A stretch of DNA of 64,000 bases from Amyelois transitella (lineage: Eukaryota > Arthropoda > Insecta > Lepidoptera > Pyralidae). The position numbers and the translations under genes are program-made. The notes beneath the pieces were generated by a model. That model had not been told where the DNA came from and did not search any database. It worked only from the letters and a program-made list of their open reading frames with translations. Location of the stretch: the NCBI RefSeq assembly GCF_032362555.1, contig NC_083520.1, forward strand, positions 6,572,001-6,636,000, read 5' to 3'. Positions 1 through 12,800 of this stretch are shown here, one piece after another (position 1 is the stretch's first letter; the number at the start of each line of letters is the position of its first letter).

Positions 1-120
1 GGCCTCGTCAAGATATGGCACGGACTTTGCTGCGGCATGACGTCGCCTTATGTTTTGCCCCAAGCTTCGGACCAAGTACTTATTTGTCCGAACCGAGCCC
101 CGAGCAGATCCAAGCAGTAA
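1..120 (+). CDS. possible 3' end of a + strand gene (last exon, partial)
   Basis: From base 1 a frame stays open for 39 codons and ends at TAA 118-120; the product ends in ...PNRAPSRSKQ. An AATAAA polyadenylation signal lies at 215-220, a normal distance for a short 3' UTR. No domain is recognisable and the upstream part is outside the window. It could equally be a chance open frame. A second frame is open from 50 to 250 but runs through the polyadenylation signal, so it was not chosen. Confidence 0.25.
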   Translation, partial: GLVKIWHGLCCGMTSPYVLPQASDQVLICPNRAPSRSKQ

Positions 121-214
121 GAAGAGAAGCAGCTTTTATTCTACACCTGGGCTGAGGCTAGAATCAAACACTATAATTCCAAAGCATAAGTATTGGCAAT
201 GTCGTATCGTTTGG

Positions 215-220
215 AATAAA
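215..220 (+). terminator. AATAAA polyadenylation signal
   Basis: The canonical hexamer lies about 95 bases after the TAA at 118-120. It supports a gene ending at the left edge but is weak evidence alone in AT-rich DNA. Confidence 0.3.
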
Positions 221-250
221 ACTGAACACCTACGACTGAAAATAATCTGA

Positions 251-1405
251 ACTATTACTTAACATACCAGCTAAGCGTTGACACTAATGAAATCTTGTAT
301 GTATATAATATCCTATACCTACTATTATACTAGCAAAATTTGTATAATCTGTACTCGCGTTCTCGAAAACGGCTCTAAGATTTCGTTGAAATAATTACTA
401 CTACTAATACTTAATACATACAGAGGTAAAAAATCATTCTAGGTGGGTCCCACATCCAGGGAATTTCTCGATTTTTGTTTTTACTACATTTTAGTTATTC
501 GTTCGTCGGGCCTTCGAGCACCGCTCAGTCACCCAGGTACTAAGATAAAATATATATGATAATGATATTTTGGAAAAAAATATGTGCATAAGTGTAGTAA
601 TCATTTATTATTTTTAGTACAATAAACAGACATTGATTTTATAACCAAAAATAAACACGATCAGGTAGTGACCCATGGAACTTTATAAATATACCTATCA
701 GTACATAGTTTGAATATTCAAAATATACAGACAGCCTATGCCAGGTCTCTTATATAGGCATTTATTATAGGGACAAACTATAGTTATGATTGTAAATGCA
801 GTTTGCAAAATTCTTTACAATATAAGTTGCAATTACTCATATAGGTACGTAATTTTATTTCTTACTTCATACATGATTTTACCTGGGAAATTAATTACTA
901 AAAAGTTTTTGTGGTCTTATGTAGCAACCCTGTTATCTACCAACATAGTTAAGTAAAGCAAGTCTTTTTACAATAAATTTATCTCTGGTAAGACACCACT
1001 AAATTTCGATAAAAATCATACTGAACAAAATAGCAGCCATGAAGAAATAATAATAAGTAGAATATTCTATCATTTGACTTGGCTGCAGAATGTACAGGAT
1101 TAGTACAAAAAAGAGCACACAATCCCTTTTTAACTAGCTGTCCTCATAGTATAGATGAGGTTGGTACTAATTGATGTTATCTGAGGGTAAATAATGGTTG
1201 AAGATTTCAATACAATAAATAGAAGCAAATGATCCTTCAAACATTATAGAACAGTTATTTGGTGGTATATTGGAGAGAAAGCCCCACATTGAGATATGAA
1301 AAAGTGGGAAACTAACAATGTAATTTGGTGGTGTCTTGTACAAAAATAACACTTCTAGCAATAGGCATTAAATCTTACTTAAACATATGTCTAAAATGCT
1401 TTCTT
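251..1405. other. AT-rich intergenic DNA / Ada3 3' flank
   Basis: No gene seen. A TTTATT at 761-766 (AATAAA on the minus strand) could serve the Ada3 transcript. The rest is simple AT-rich sequence with short chance frames. Confidence 0.5.
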
Positions 1406-2794
1406 TTAACTAGAATTCGGTCCAGTTAAAGGTAGTGCATTTATTTCTTTGTTTAATCTGATTTGTTCATTGATGACCTTCCAGGCATCCTCTTTCTCTT
1501 TCTTAGTTATTGGCCGTTTCTTTTGTTTGGCTGCCACCATCTTTTTGTAAACCTCAATACACTCCATGTCAACTTGGTCCAGTTGTTTCTTCAAATTAAG
1601 TCGAATCATTTCCTGCTTACAAAGTCCAATAAGATTTTTTAGATTTTTGCAGTTGTCCTTTCGTACAGCTGTAAGTTCTGTCTGACATTTCTTTATTTCA
1701 GCCAAGATTTCATCATCAGCAGGATTTGTGAGAGGGGGCAAATCTTCGGGATCCAATATACCTTGTTCCACCAATTCTTTCCTCAGAACTTTTTCCAAAG
1801 TTAAGGAATTTTTATAACTTTTTGTTGTTCCAGACTGTTTAACCTTTACATCAGGTACATCATAGGACATCACATTTTCCTCCAATAATGCTGAGACTAA
1901 TCTCTGTGTTAATGGTCCTGTTATTATATTATCATTTGATTTTTCTATTTTTTTGCGAATATTTGATGTGTCAGGTGACATTCCGGTTTTTTGTTTATTA
2001 GCATTAGATGCATTCTGATCTTCAGCAAGATGTTCATCAGCCCATACTTCAGAATAATGTCTACCAAGTGGTGGTATAGGAGGCAGTGTTGTGTTACTAC
2101 TTGTTGCTAATAAAGAATCCAGAAATTTGATATCATCCAGAGTAATGGGAGCACAATAAGGATCAACAGAATTCCAAAATTTATATGGTATATTATTCTT
2201 TGGCAATGCAAACTGAGGCATTTCTAATTTCACAGAATTATCTGAATTCATATTATGCTCATTAGCATAATTATGTGAAGCATTAGATGCACTTGAATAG
2301 TTTTTAAATTTAGGCACTTTAGGTTGGTTTGAAAGCTTTGTGTAGTCTTTGGTTTTAACAAATTTTTCCTCCATAAATTTCCGTTTCACGGGATATTGCA
2401 GTTGTTTACCAGCTGCTTTGCCCTTTTTTTCCCGTTTTGACTCATTTGTATCAATACTATCAATTTCAGACTGAAAATATCTTACACGTAGAGCTGTGTT
2501 GCATAGCAATGATTCCAATTCCAATTGCAGAGAATCAAGCTCATCCATGCCAATGGGCTCATCAGCAGATCGTGCTGCAATTGCCGTGAAACGCGGTAGA
2601 CTAACAGCATTATCCTGGATCTTAATGTATGGTATGGGACACATATCTATTTTTGTTTTTCCCACAGACACTGCTCCTGGTATTTTTGCTGGTTTATTGT
2701 ATGGTGATATTCCTGGGCTAGAAGGTTTCCCGCTCTCATGCCCTTTACTCGCCAGTCGTCCTTTGCTGTTATGGTGCATTCTCTTTCCTAACAT
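1406..2794 (-). CDS. Ada3: transcriptional adaptor 3 (Ada3/TADA3), SAGA/ATAC subunit
   Basis: An uninterrupted 462-codon frame. Ada3 bridges Ada2 and Gcn5 in the histone acetyltransferase module of SAGA and ATAC in the nucleus. The C-terminal third carries the Ada3-family block: LTQRLVSALLEENVM, then LEKVLRKELVEQGILDPED, then a long charged helical stretch (about residues 375-450) typical of the family. The N-terminal part is basic and low-complexity with a conserved PRF/DELDSLQ-like segment (about 65-95). The length matches animal Ada3 (about 430-560 aa). The first ATG (2792-2794) follows an AT-rich 5' flank with no better upstream in-frame start. The gene has no intron, unlike its neighbours, yet shows no decay, so it is probably the functional locus rather than a retrocopy. 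The identity rests on recognising the family motifs. Confidence 0.9.
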   Translation of the reverse strand: MLGKRMHHNSKGRLASKGHESGKPSSPGISPYNKPAKIPGAVSVGKTKIDMCPIPYIKIQDNAVSLPRFTAIAARSADEPIGMDELDSLQLELESLLCNTALRVRYFQSEIDSIDTNESKREKKGKAAGKQLQYPVKRKFMEEKFVKTKDYTKLSNQPKVPKFKNYSSASNASHNYANEHNMNSDNSVKLEMPQFALPKNNIPYKFWNSVDPYCAPITLDDIKFLDSLLATSSNTTLPPIPPLGRHYSEVWADEHLAEDQNASNANKQKTGMSPDTSNIRKKIEKSNDNIITGPLTQRLVSALLEENVMSYDVPDVKVKQSGTTKSYKNSLTLEKVLRKELVEQGILDPEDLPPLTNPADDEILAEIKKCQTELTAVRKDNCKNLKNLIGLCKQEMIRLNLKKQLDQVDMECIEVYKKMVAAKQKKRPITKKEKEDAWKVINEQIRLNKEINALPLTGPNSS

Positions 2795-3131
2795 TTTTGC
2801 TGTTTAATCAAATTCACCCGCGAAAACAGTTGAAGAATATATTTACATAGCTATGTATGTACTAACGTATATCACACCTCGATTATTTTTGACACTTCTA
2901 TTATCAATAGTATGAAAATATTAATTGATCATAAAAGAAAACTGTTCAAATATAAGAAAATAACATACTGCAAGACAAACGTTATGAAAATGACGTGAAG
3001 AATGTTAAAAACACCACGATCACGATAAACAAAATGGCGTTTCTTTTTAATTTAGTTCCAAGTTTGAGTTGACATTTCTGACAGGCAGCAAGATAGCGTT
3101 TTGTTTCTTGCCATTTACACGAGGCGATTTT

Positions 3132-3640
3132 TCAAGACATTCCATTAGAGCAATTATTGATGAAGCCATTCCGTTGTAATAAAACAGTTTTAAATTTAGC
3201 GGAGCCAATGCTTCCGCTACCACTCCCATAGTGAATTGGCTCGTGTTTTGCAGTGTACTTGTCCAAACCAATAAGCCATTCCACTAGTTGATGTTTTGTT
3301 ATTTTGCGGATAAATGTACTAAAAGCTAAAAAATAAGTTCATGGATACAGTCATTATGTAATATGTCTACATTGTTATATTTTAAAAATAAAGTAATTCG
3401 TAACCTACTCACTTTCTGGAAATAAAATATACAAATTATAAACATGCATTGATTAAACTAAAATAAAATTATTATATATAATACATTCTAATTTGTGTGA
3501 ACGGTAGGTCAAGGTTAACTATTTTTGCCATACCTATTGAAGGGAAAAAGATTTTGGTTGTTACTAAACGTCATATTGACACTCTTGACACTTGTACTAT
3601 TTTTTAAGTATTGACGTTTCACGTCAAATTCTCCATCCAT
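3132..3640 (-). CDS. candidate small two-exon gene, unknown product
   Basis: Tentative model: ATG at 3638-3640, exon 3534-3640, donor reading AATAG|GTATGG, acceptor reading CTTTTAG|TACATT, exon 3132-3318, stop TGA at 3132-3134; 97 codons in phase. The second exon reads HQLVEWLIGLDKYTAKHEP before a Gly/Ser patch. No family is recognised. Its start would lie 224 bases from the divergent zinc-finger ATG, a common bidirectional layout. A competing frame (3047-3271) is also open over the second exon but lacks an ATG. This could be untranslated leader or chance. Confidence 0.25.
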
Positions 3641-3864
3641 GACAAAATGGTGTTTCGTAATTTTTCTTTCGGTGCTTTCTTCACGGTGATAAATTAGTGT
3701 GAAGTTCTTCTGATTTTGAACATTTTCAAATATCACAACAATTTAGATCCAAACTGAATGTAGCGAGTATGGAGTGATTTGTTTGAATGATAATAACGTA
3801 AACAAATGCCGTAATGGTTATGATTTTTGGTATCTCCTAGCAATACGAAATAAGAGATTATACG
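3641..3864. promoter_or_regulatory. 5' flank of the zinc-finger gene, possibly bidirectional
   Basis: Short gap between the zinc-finger ATG (+, 3865) and the candidate minus-strand start at 3640. No TATA box stands out at a fixed distance. The promoter role is inferred only from position. Confidence 0.35.
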
Positions 3865-6800
3865 ATGGGAGAATTTAAATGTCCTTTGTGCTGTGATAAA
3901 ACCTTCGGTTCTAAGTTATCACTTATACAACACTTATCAGAAATGCTTTCAAACGTAAGTTGTCCCATATGTAAAAACAAATGGTCTTCCGTAACTCATT
4001 TAATAGAGCATCTCACTCTGGATAATTGCCAGTCTGATAACACAACTCAGACTTATAATGTCCAAACTTTAGAAGGAAATCAAGATATAACTGCTGATAA
4101 TAAACCTTATATTTCCAATAATCAAATTATAGGTAAGTTTTATTGAATTTATATTTAATTAAAAGTAATAACGTTATGTTGACTATTTGGTAGAAATTCG
4201 TAATTGCAAATAGTTATACATACATGTAACATAAACTATTTTTTAGAAAATGTAAATAGTCAAGAAACAGACCTGTCTTCCCAAATCAATAATGAAGAGG
4301 TAAATGAGACCATAGATATAAACAATGTTAACAAAATGTATACAGTATTGCTTGATAAGAATACTATGAAGACATGCCTCCAGACTCAAGAATTGAAGTT
4401 TGTGGAGGAAAATGGACAGAGTCGTTTTGTGTTTATGGAAGAAATGGACTCTGATTTGGACTCCGGAAATACTGTCGTCACTAAACAAAATAATGATGGA
4501 ACCATATCATTGACTACTGTTAAAGGTGAAGTACCTTTCAAGTTTTGTTGATAAATAATGTTTATATAATTCAAATTAAATTGTAACATTATTATACTAT
4601 CAAAAATTTGCAATGAAATATTATGTTGTAAAAATCACTTTAGATTTATAGTCAGTTTACATAAACTCTCCTTTATCTACAAGTAGGTACTGTGCTTTGA
4701 AGATTTGAATGTAAAAAGGATTTTCAAGGAAAAAAGGATTTATAAAAATATTATTTATTTTAAACATGAAGGTATGCAATGTTTTCAGATTTAAAAATAG
4801 ATGCAGAATCAATGTTAAATTCAGCAGAAAATGAGTTAGAAGAAAATCAAGAAGTGTACAGTTGTAACTCATGTGGCGTTTCATTCTCATCAGTCATTGA
4901 ACATATACAGAACTATCACAATGATCAAGAGGTGGTAGTCGAGGTATTATTTTTCATTTAAAGTCATTAATTATTTTCCAATTAAAGTTGCTGGTTTTAT
5001 GACATTAAAAAATTAATGGGTCCATTGTTGTTGGCAGTGACTAAAAGTTAACAGAAGAATGGACAAAATGGAACATGCAAAGTGTTGTAAAAAACTTCTG
5101 CATTCATCCACCATTTACTAAAACCAACACAAAGCAAATCTTTTTAAATGAACAATTTTTTATTTAAATCTAGGAACCTGCAGAGGAAGGAGAAACAGAA
5201 TTACCAATAGAATATGATCCCATGATGACAGAGGGTAGCATAAACGACACAAAGTTCACACCACGACGTATGATCACAGAAACAGGTGATATTGTTGAAG
5301 CTCCAGCCACTATGAAACCTATTGGTAAGAAAAACATTCAACATTTGAATTCTTAGATTTTCGAGTTGTAAAAAGACAAAAACTATCATTTATTTGTAAA
5401 ACACATGTATGTACACCTATACCATACAAAAGATGATTCATAACATACTTAAAAATCGAGTTTGTAACAAAATTCCTTCACCGTTGATAATTTAAATGTG
5501 TAATTTCCAGAAACATCAGATAAAAATAATGCAGAGAAACCTGCCCGTGGTCCAACAAGGCGGTATGTTCAAATAGACAAGTTTTGTGACAGTCACATCA
5601 AAGACATCAACCCCAGCAAGGGTAATAACTTAATTATTACCTATCTTATTTGTAAACATATTTTGAGGATGTTATTTGGTATTTCTAATCACACATAATG
5701 TCAATGGGGTAGTCCTATGTTCAGCAGTAGGACGTCCTACGGCTGATATTATGCTGATGAAATGTCCCTTCTTGGTATCATACATTCATACTTATAGTCA
5801 CGGTTTTTCCCTTACGATTGGAAGGCCACATTCAGCTGTATGGCTCAATGATGGAATTGTCTGACATTCTGAAAGTGACAGTTGGCTAACCCATCACCTA
5901 ACAGAAGTACCTTATCATATAAATAAGTAATTGTAGCTGTCTATCACAGTAAATCTTGCAGTGTGATTGAGATTACTCTTAGGATGAGAAAGAGAAATAT
6001 TGGAGTGGACCCAAAAAATTTATAAAAATTATGCTGCACATTTTTATTTCAGATAAAGATGAACCTTTTCACAGAGCTATAGTAAAGGAAATGGAAACAA
6101 CAGACGGACAGAAAGTAAAGATGTTTCAATGTATAGTATGTAATATTTACGTCTCATCTCTTACTGATATGAAGAGTCAACCTTGTAAAGCATGTAAGTG
6201 TATAATAGTTTTTCTTATTAAAAATTTGAGAGAAATTGATTGCTTCGGAAAGCAAGTAGAGGTTTTGTGTGCCACACTTGAGCTCAAATTAGGCATTTTT
6301 CACTCTTGTCTTGAAAATTACTGAGTTAAGGGGATAAGAGAATAGGGCGTCAGGAGGGAATTCTAAATCCTGAAAGTGGATCCAGAGGCCATGCAAATAG
6401 AGAAGAAATATTTCTTCAAAACTACTATAACTGTGGCTCTTAACACACATACATACATAAAATCTCGCCTCTTTCCCGGAGGGGTAGGCAGAGACTACCT
6501 CTTTAACACACACACAGTCCACAATATTAATTATTCAATAATAATCTAACCATAAAGTTCATCACACAATTATGTACTAACAATGTTGTTTTTTTTTTCA
6601 GTGAAATACTCGTGTCCACATTGTCCAGTAGCATATGAAAACTCAAAGTCACTGTGCGCACATATGAAAGTACACAAAGCATCAAAAGGTAAGTGTTGTA
6701 TGTCTGCCAAGTATTCCTAAATTGGTACTGTACTTATAAGTAATACATATATTCAATTATTTTTCTGTTGCTGATTAATGTCAACATACTGGCAAAATTA

Positions 6801-9800
6801 CTGGGCGTTGGAATCTGAAATTAGGTATGTATGTAGGAGTATGGAGGCATTTGTTTTCTTTTCACGCCTTATCTACTGAACCAATCGTTTTGAAATTTCG
6901 CGTGTATGTAATTAACATTCTGGATAGTACACAAGGTTTTCATCCTGGTAAAAAATATGCTAAATACGTCGCCTTTTTGAAGGTGGTGCTTAATTCGCGC
7001 ACGTAAAAGCTAGTTTATTATTAAAACAGTAGGTTTCGGAGTTAGTATCTCGTGACACAAGTTTTGAACTCACTTCGAAGCCAACTCATTCGAGTAATAT
7101 GTCCCATATATATATTCATATTTTTTATTATAAAAACTTATATCGAAATAAAATTTCTATAGTATATGTTTGAGATAAGGTTTAAAAGTAACTTTTATTA
7201 TTGTCTTATATAGGTTTGAAGATGTATCTGTTTCAGTGGAGCCCACATATAACTGTGAGATTTGCTGCACGACCTTCCAAACGAATAAATCGTTGAAGTT
7301 GCACAAACGAATGCATGATCCAGTCAAGTGAGTACTATTTTCTTTGATATTGATGTTCACATCTATATTGTTAAATATTACTTTCTGTAGAGGGGCCCAG
7401 TGTGCGCCTTGACCTTGACTACCTATATGTTTGATCAATATGTATTTATTTATATCTTCCAGAACTCGTCCTATAGATCCGCCTGTGAGATCAATAGATG
7501 GCACCACAGACGCAGTGACAAATGACGCGCGTTACCTCTGCAACGTTTGCAACAAAATGATACCCGTCGACTACCGCACTATACACCAACACTCGCACAA
7601 GACTAGTAATAAGATGAACTGTACTATATGCAACAAGAAGTTCCAGTCGGCTGAGTATTTGGATATGCATATGAAGGCGCATAATATGAATAAGGTAATT
7701 GCTTACTGTAAAGGTTCGTAGTCTAAGTAAATGAGGGCTTTCAAAAGTTGCGATTGGTTTATTGCATCAAAAATTGCTTAAGTGTGTTGCCCCAAATTTT
7801 ATGATACATGGACCACTATAATATAAGTACTACTTTTGCGTGGCGATGTAAAATTTATACCCTATTGATTTTCGCCATATTGGTATTGTATTGGCTTTGG
7901 CGTTTATCCGAAATATATTCCAAAGTATTGTTACAGATTCCTGAGAACAAAACAGACAGAGAACTCCCTTACAGCTGTGTGTACTGCCCGCGACAATTCT
8001 CGAGACCGCACGAAAAAGTCAAGCACGAGAGGATTCACACGGGTACCTAATGTTTTTTTTAATATAAAATTAAAACACAATTTTAGCATGGCATGGCATA
8101 CTATACATTCTACTACTCTAGTCCTTTTATTTGACACCCATATTGCATGAGTCGTGATTGATCATTACTAAGAACAGTTTCGAATTCAAACAAAACAAAA
8201 TCTAAATCGATTTATCCTTTTGGGAGGTGCTATGCCACAGCAGACATGTCAAACTTATAACATACGTCTTTTTTTCTTCAGGGGCTAAAGATGATACATT
8301 ATGAACACACATAATCAACTACCTTGTATGAAAACAGTGACGACCTAGAAAGACGGGAGTCGCTTTATGTAACACCTGACTTACCCAATTTAGGATCATT
8401 GTTAAATGCGCAGCCCACTCCTTCCCATGAATGTCGTAAAAGGCGGCTGAGGTAGTAGGCACATTCACCTAGTGTAGCTTTTACTATGATCCAATGGGAC
8501 AGATTTCCCTGCAAAGGTTGTGGCAGTCAGACTGAAGTCAGGTCAATCAGTCAATCCAGGATCATGGTCAAAGCTTCAACTTGGGCTCCTCCAGAGTAGT
8601 AACCGGGATTTACGTAAGGAGGAAGAATAATTAATATCAATACTTGTAAACTTTCGCGTTGCAGCAATATTAATGTTAATAACAGTATGTTCGTGTACAT
8701 TTGCATACATTTATAAGAATTAACATGTTTCGATTTCGTAGGTGAAAAGCCCCACAGCTGCGAGATATGTGGCAAGAGTTTCCGAGTGTCGTACTGCCTC
8801 ACGCTGCACATGCGCACTCACACCGGCGCCCGGCCCTACGCCTGTCCGCACTGCGGGAAGCGGTATGTTGCTGTGTCGTATAGAATAGAAGAATAGAATT
8901 GAATAGATTATTTATTAGCCGTTTGGTTCCCGGCACCAATAGAAAAAAGAATAGGACCACTCCATCTCTTTCCCATGGATGTCGTAAAAGGCGACTAAGG
9001 GATATATGTACTATTAAACTTGGGATTCTTCTTTTAGGCGATGGGCTAGCAACCTGTCACTATTTGAATCTCAATTCTATCATAAAGCCAAACAGCTGAA
9101 CGTGGCCTAGCAGTCTTTTCAAGACTGTTGGCTCTGTCTACCCCACAAGGGATATAGACGTGAGCATATGTATGTATGTATGTATATATGTAGATTTATT
9201 TTCAAAATTGGATACAAGGTATCACTTATTGACGTCACATAACTTAAATCTAATTATAACTACAACCGCTTCCAAAGCGCATGTGTAGAAGAAGCGGCAG
9301 AACAAACTACACTGCTATATCCTGTCTATACGACGCAGAATGTTCTGTGACAGGAGTGAAACCTACAATTTTCTATTGTCGCACTGACTCTCCCTATCGA
9401 GAAGCGGTATATACTCGTATTGTCTAGCCTTTATTATTTGGGCAGTCTACGCGAAATCGTCATTCAATTAAAACTCAATTTATCCCCGCTTAGGGAAAAT
9501 TTACTCTGCGTTCTGAAGCAACATATATGCAATAGGGAACAAGTTCTCATGAATGTCCCCTCATGATGAAAATATATAGCAAATAAGGGTGTACTTTAGT
9601 CCCTCATAGTAAGCCAACGGTAAAGCAACTGAGTAGCGAAATCACAAAGTGAACCATCAGTATATAATATACTCGTAAAATTATTTCCCCACACATGTGA
9701 CCCATTCGGATATCGTAATAGTCTCGCTGACGTTTCTCATGAGACATAGAACGTTGTTTCGACGTCGTATGTCCGGAAATAAGATATAATGCTTCTAGAT

Positions 9801-12800
9801 ATACTCGTGAAATGACTTTGCAATATCTTCCACATGTGTCTGTAGGAATAGCTCAATACTGTAAATAATGGCTATGCGTTATCCGGTGGCGAAATCTGTT
9901 AGGCATAATTATGCAACAAGATTTTGCATAGAAATGTTTTAATTTAGAATGAATAGGAATTTTACTAAAATCCTTTAATCAATAAAACTTTAAGTATGGT
10001 GTGTTAAAAAATATTTTTGTCTGTGAATAAATAGAAATATATGAGAGATTTTTATTTTGACTGTCTACATTCTACACGCTGATTTACTAAAAAGTATTTT
10101 TTTTAAGTTTCATACATAACTTACTTGTAGTTAAATAACAGGCCAAATTATATTTTATTTAATATTTTATATGAAAATAAATAACAATAATAATTAAACA
10201 ACGTTTTCGCCTTGTGTGTTATTTTAAAATAATTGCAGTATTTACACTAACATATGCGCTACAAGCAACATGGCGTTTCGCCATTATCTAACAGTCATTA
10301 TAGAGTTATAGTTAGTACAGTAACTACCGCATTCTAAGAGATGAACTGTATTAGAAATCAGCGAAAAAAAAATATTTTCGGTGATTTGTATTATATAAAA
10401 ACGATTTAAAAACACAAATATTATATGCTCCTGGAGTATTTTTAACTTATTTACTTATTATTTAACTTATTTATAAATCCAATTGTTGTAATTCATAGGT
10501 AGGTACTTAATGTTTTTTCACTTCATATTCAAAATTATTCACTACTATCTAAGGTAGAGACGCTTATCACTGCGTAAATTTGTGAAGCTTTGATTATTTA
10601 TTTCCTAAATCTAGTCAAATGTGCATTTTAAATTCGGTACGTTTTTGTAAGTTGAATTATTGAAAGTACATTTCTGCATTGATCCGTATAATTAATGTGT
10701 TGTTTTATATGAACAACAAAATATTTACTTTTTTACGTTGCCAAATCGTTGATGTGAAATTTTGCCTCTACATATACAGATTTATGATTTTGGAGTGGCT
10801 CATGTAAACTGCATATAAACTGTCTTGACGATCACTTTGCGCAAGTAATGTGCAGTTTATGGCGGGGAGAAAATATGGCCGCGGACGTTGGGCAAACCAT
10901 TAATAATAAGTACAATGGTTACTGTGCTGGGCTGTTATTTAATCGCACGTAAATGTATTTCTATTTCCTACTTCGTCTTAAACTTCATATAAGTTGCAAA
11001 CTTACTTTGGGGCTAGTACAATATAGTGTGATGGTTCCTTTTGGCCCTCATGCTCTCTCCGTTATACATTGAACTACATATTCAAGGATATTACGGGCTA
11101 ATTAAGTTAATAAGTGTAAAGACAGTATAATTTTCTCGGGGTTGGAGATTGCTTGAATTAGGTGACTTGTAAAGAGCGCCCTAGACTTGAATGAAGACCG
11201 CCGTTTACATATCAGGCGATTGAATAGTTTATTGTTCTAATAGTTTAATCTTTGTTCAACAGGTTTAAAGCACACAGCGTGTACAACCATCACCTTTTGA
11301 CGCACTCTGAGAAGCGAGCGTACAAATGTCCGATGTGCCCCAAAGCGTTCAAAACCTCCGTACAACTAGCCGGACACAAGAAATGCCACACCAAACCGTT
11401 CTCCTGTCAACATTGTAACAGGTACTGTAGAAAAATTTAGAATTAAAATACGTTCTAAGAAAAGCGTACAACTGTTTGATGTGCTCTTAAGCGTTCTAAA
11501 CATCCGTAGATACAACTAGCCGGACACAAGTACTGTCAGGCTAAACCATTCTCCTGGCAGCATTGTAACAGGTATTGTGGAAAAATTAAGAAATAAAAAA
11601 AGTGAGTGTACAACTGTCCGATGTGCTCTATGCGTTCTTAACATCGGTAGAACTAGCCGGACACAAAAACTGTCAGACTAAACCATTCTCATAGCAGCAT
11701 TGTAACAGGTATTCTGGAACAATCTAGAATCTGAACAAGTAAACATTTTTTATCTATATAATTCTACGTTCTGATGTATTCTGAGAAGCAAGCGTACAAA
11801 TATTTGCCCCAAAGCATTTAAAACCTCCGTACAACCAGCTGGACATAAAAAGTGCCACACTAAACCCAAGCAACCATATCACAAAAGAATTAAATGCAAA
11901 TATATTAGAAATGTTCCCACACTGAGAAGAAACCGAACTGTTTCAAATTTTACAGTAAAAAAGTCTTGCAACTAATTTGTGACATAAGTCTGACCTACTA
12001 TTCGTTACACTATATATACTTTTGTTCAGATTTATCTTCCCCCTAGTGTACGAAGCCTTATTTTTCAAGTTTAATCAAATGATTCCTATCCACCAGGCCC
12101 TTCGCATCACTATACGCGGTCCGAGTGCACATGGAGACGCACTCGCGTCAAAACAACTTGAAATTTACGTGTCCACTATGCGGCGCGCGGTACGCAAGAG
12201 CTTTTGCTTTGAAGGACCATGTGAAACAGGCGCATCAGTTGGACGGTGACTCCATAGACAAAGTGGTGAGTAATATATATATATATATTGGAATTGTTGA
12301 TACTGTACTCCTTCTACTTAATAAAGAAACGAAGGTTACATGTCCACTATGCGGCATGATATGCAAGAAATTTCTGTACAATTAAGTAATTAAGTTATTT
12401 TGGCTTATTTTTATATATTCTGTTGTTTTATGTCCTGAATTAAATAAAAAATAAAAAAAGACATGTTTAAATAAGGTTAAACTCTCGAAAAAGATAATTT
12501 AAATACAAACATTAAAAAAACTTAGCTAAATATAATACATAGATTAAAAAAACTTAGCTAAATATTTTCCTCTGGGGGTCCTTTACTACCAGTGCGCTGC
12601 AATATTCCTATTTTTATCTGCACAGGGCCCTAATGGCGAAAAAGACTGGAGTATAATTCTCGGTGATGGTGAACCTGAGCCTATCAAAACGGAAATCATC
12701 AAGTCCACTTTAGAAGAGGTGACGACATCGAAAGACAATTCATCCAATTCATTGGTAAGTAAACCGCTGCTTTGTCGCACCCACGATAGGACTTGATAGC

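Noticed and set aside
3047-3271. 74-codon minus-strand frame
   Set aside because: No ATG at its start, and it overlaps the better-spliced model in another frame; no family recognised.
8449-8461. tgaggtagtagg, identical to the first bases of let-7
   Set aside because: It lies inside a SINE copy, the rest of mature let-7 does not follow, and no matching hairpin arm is nearby.
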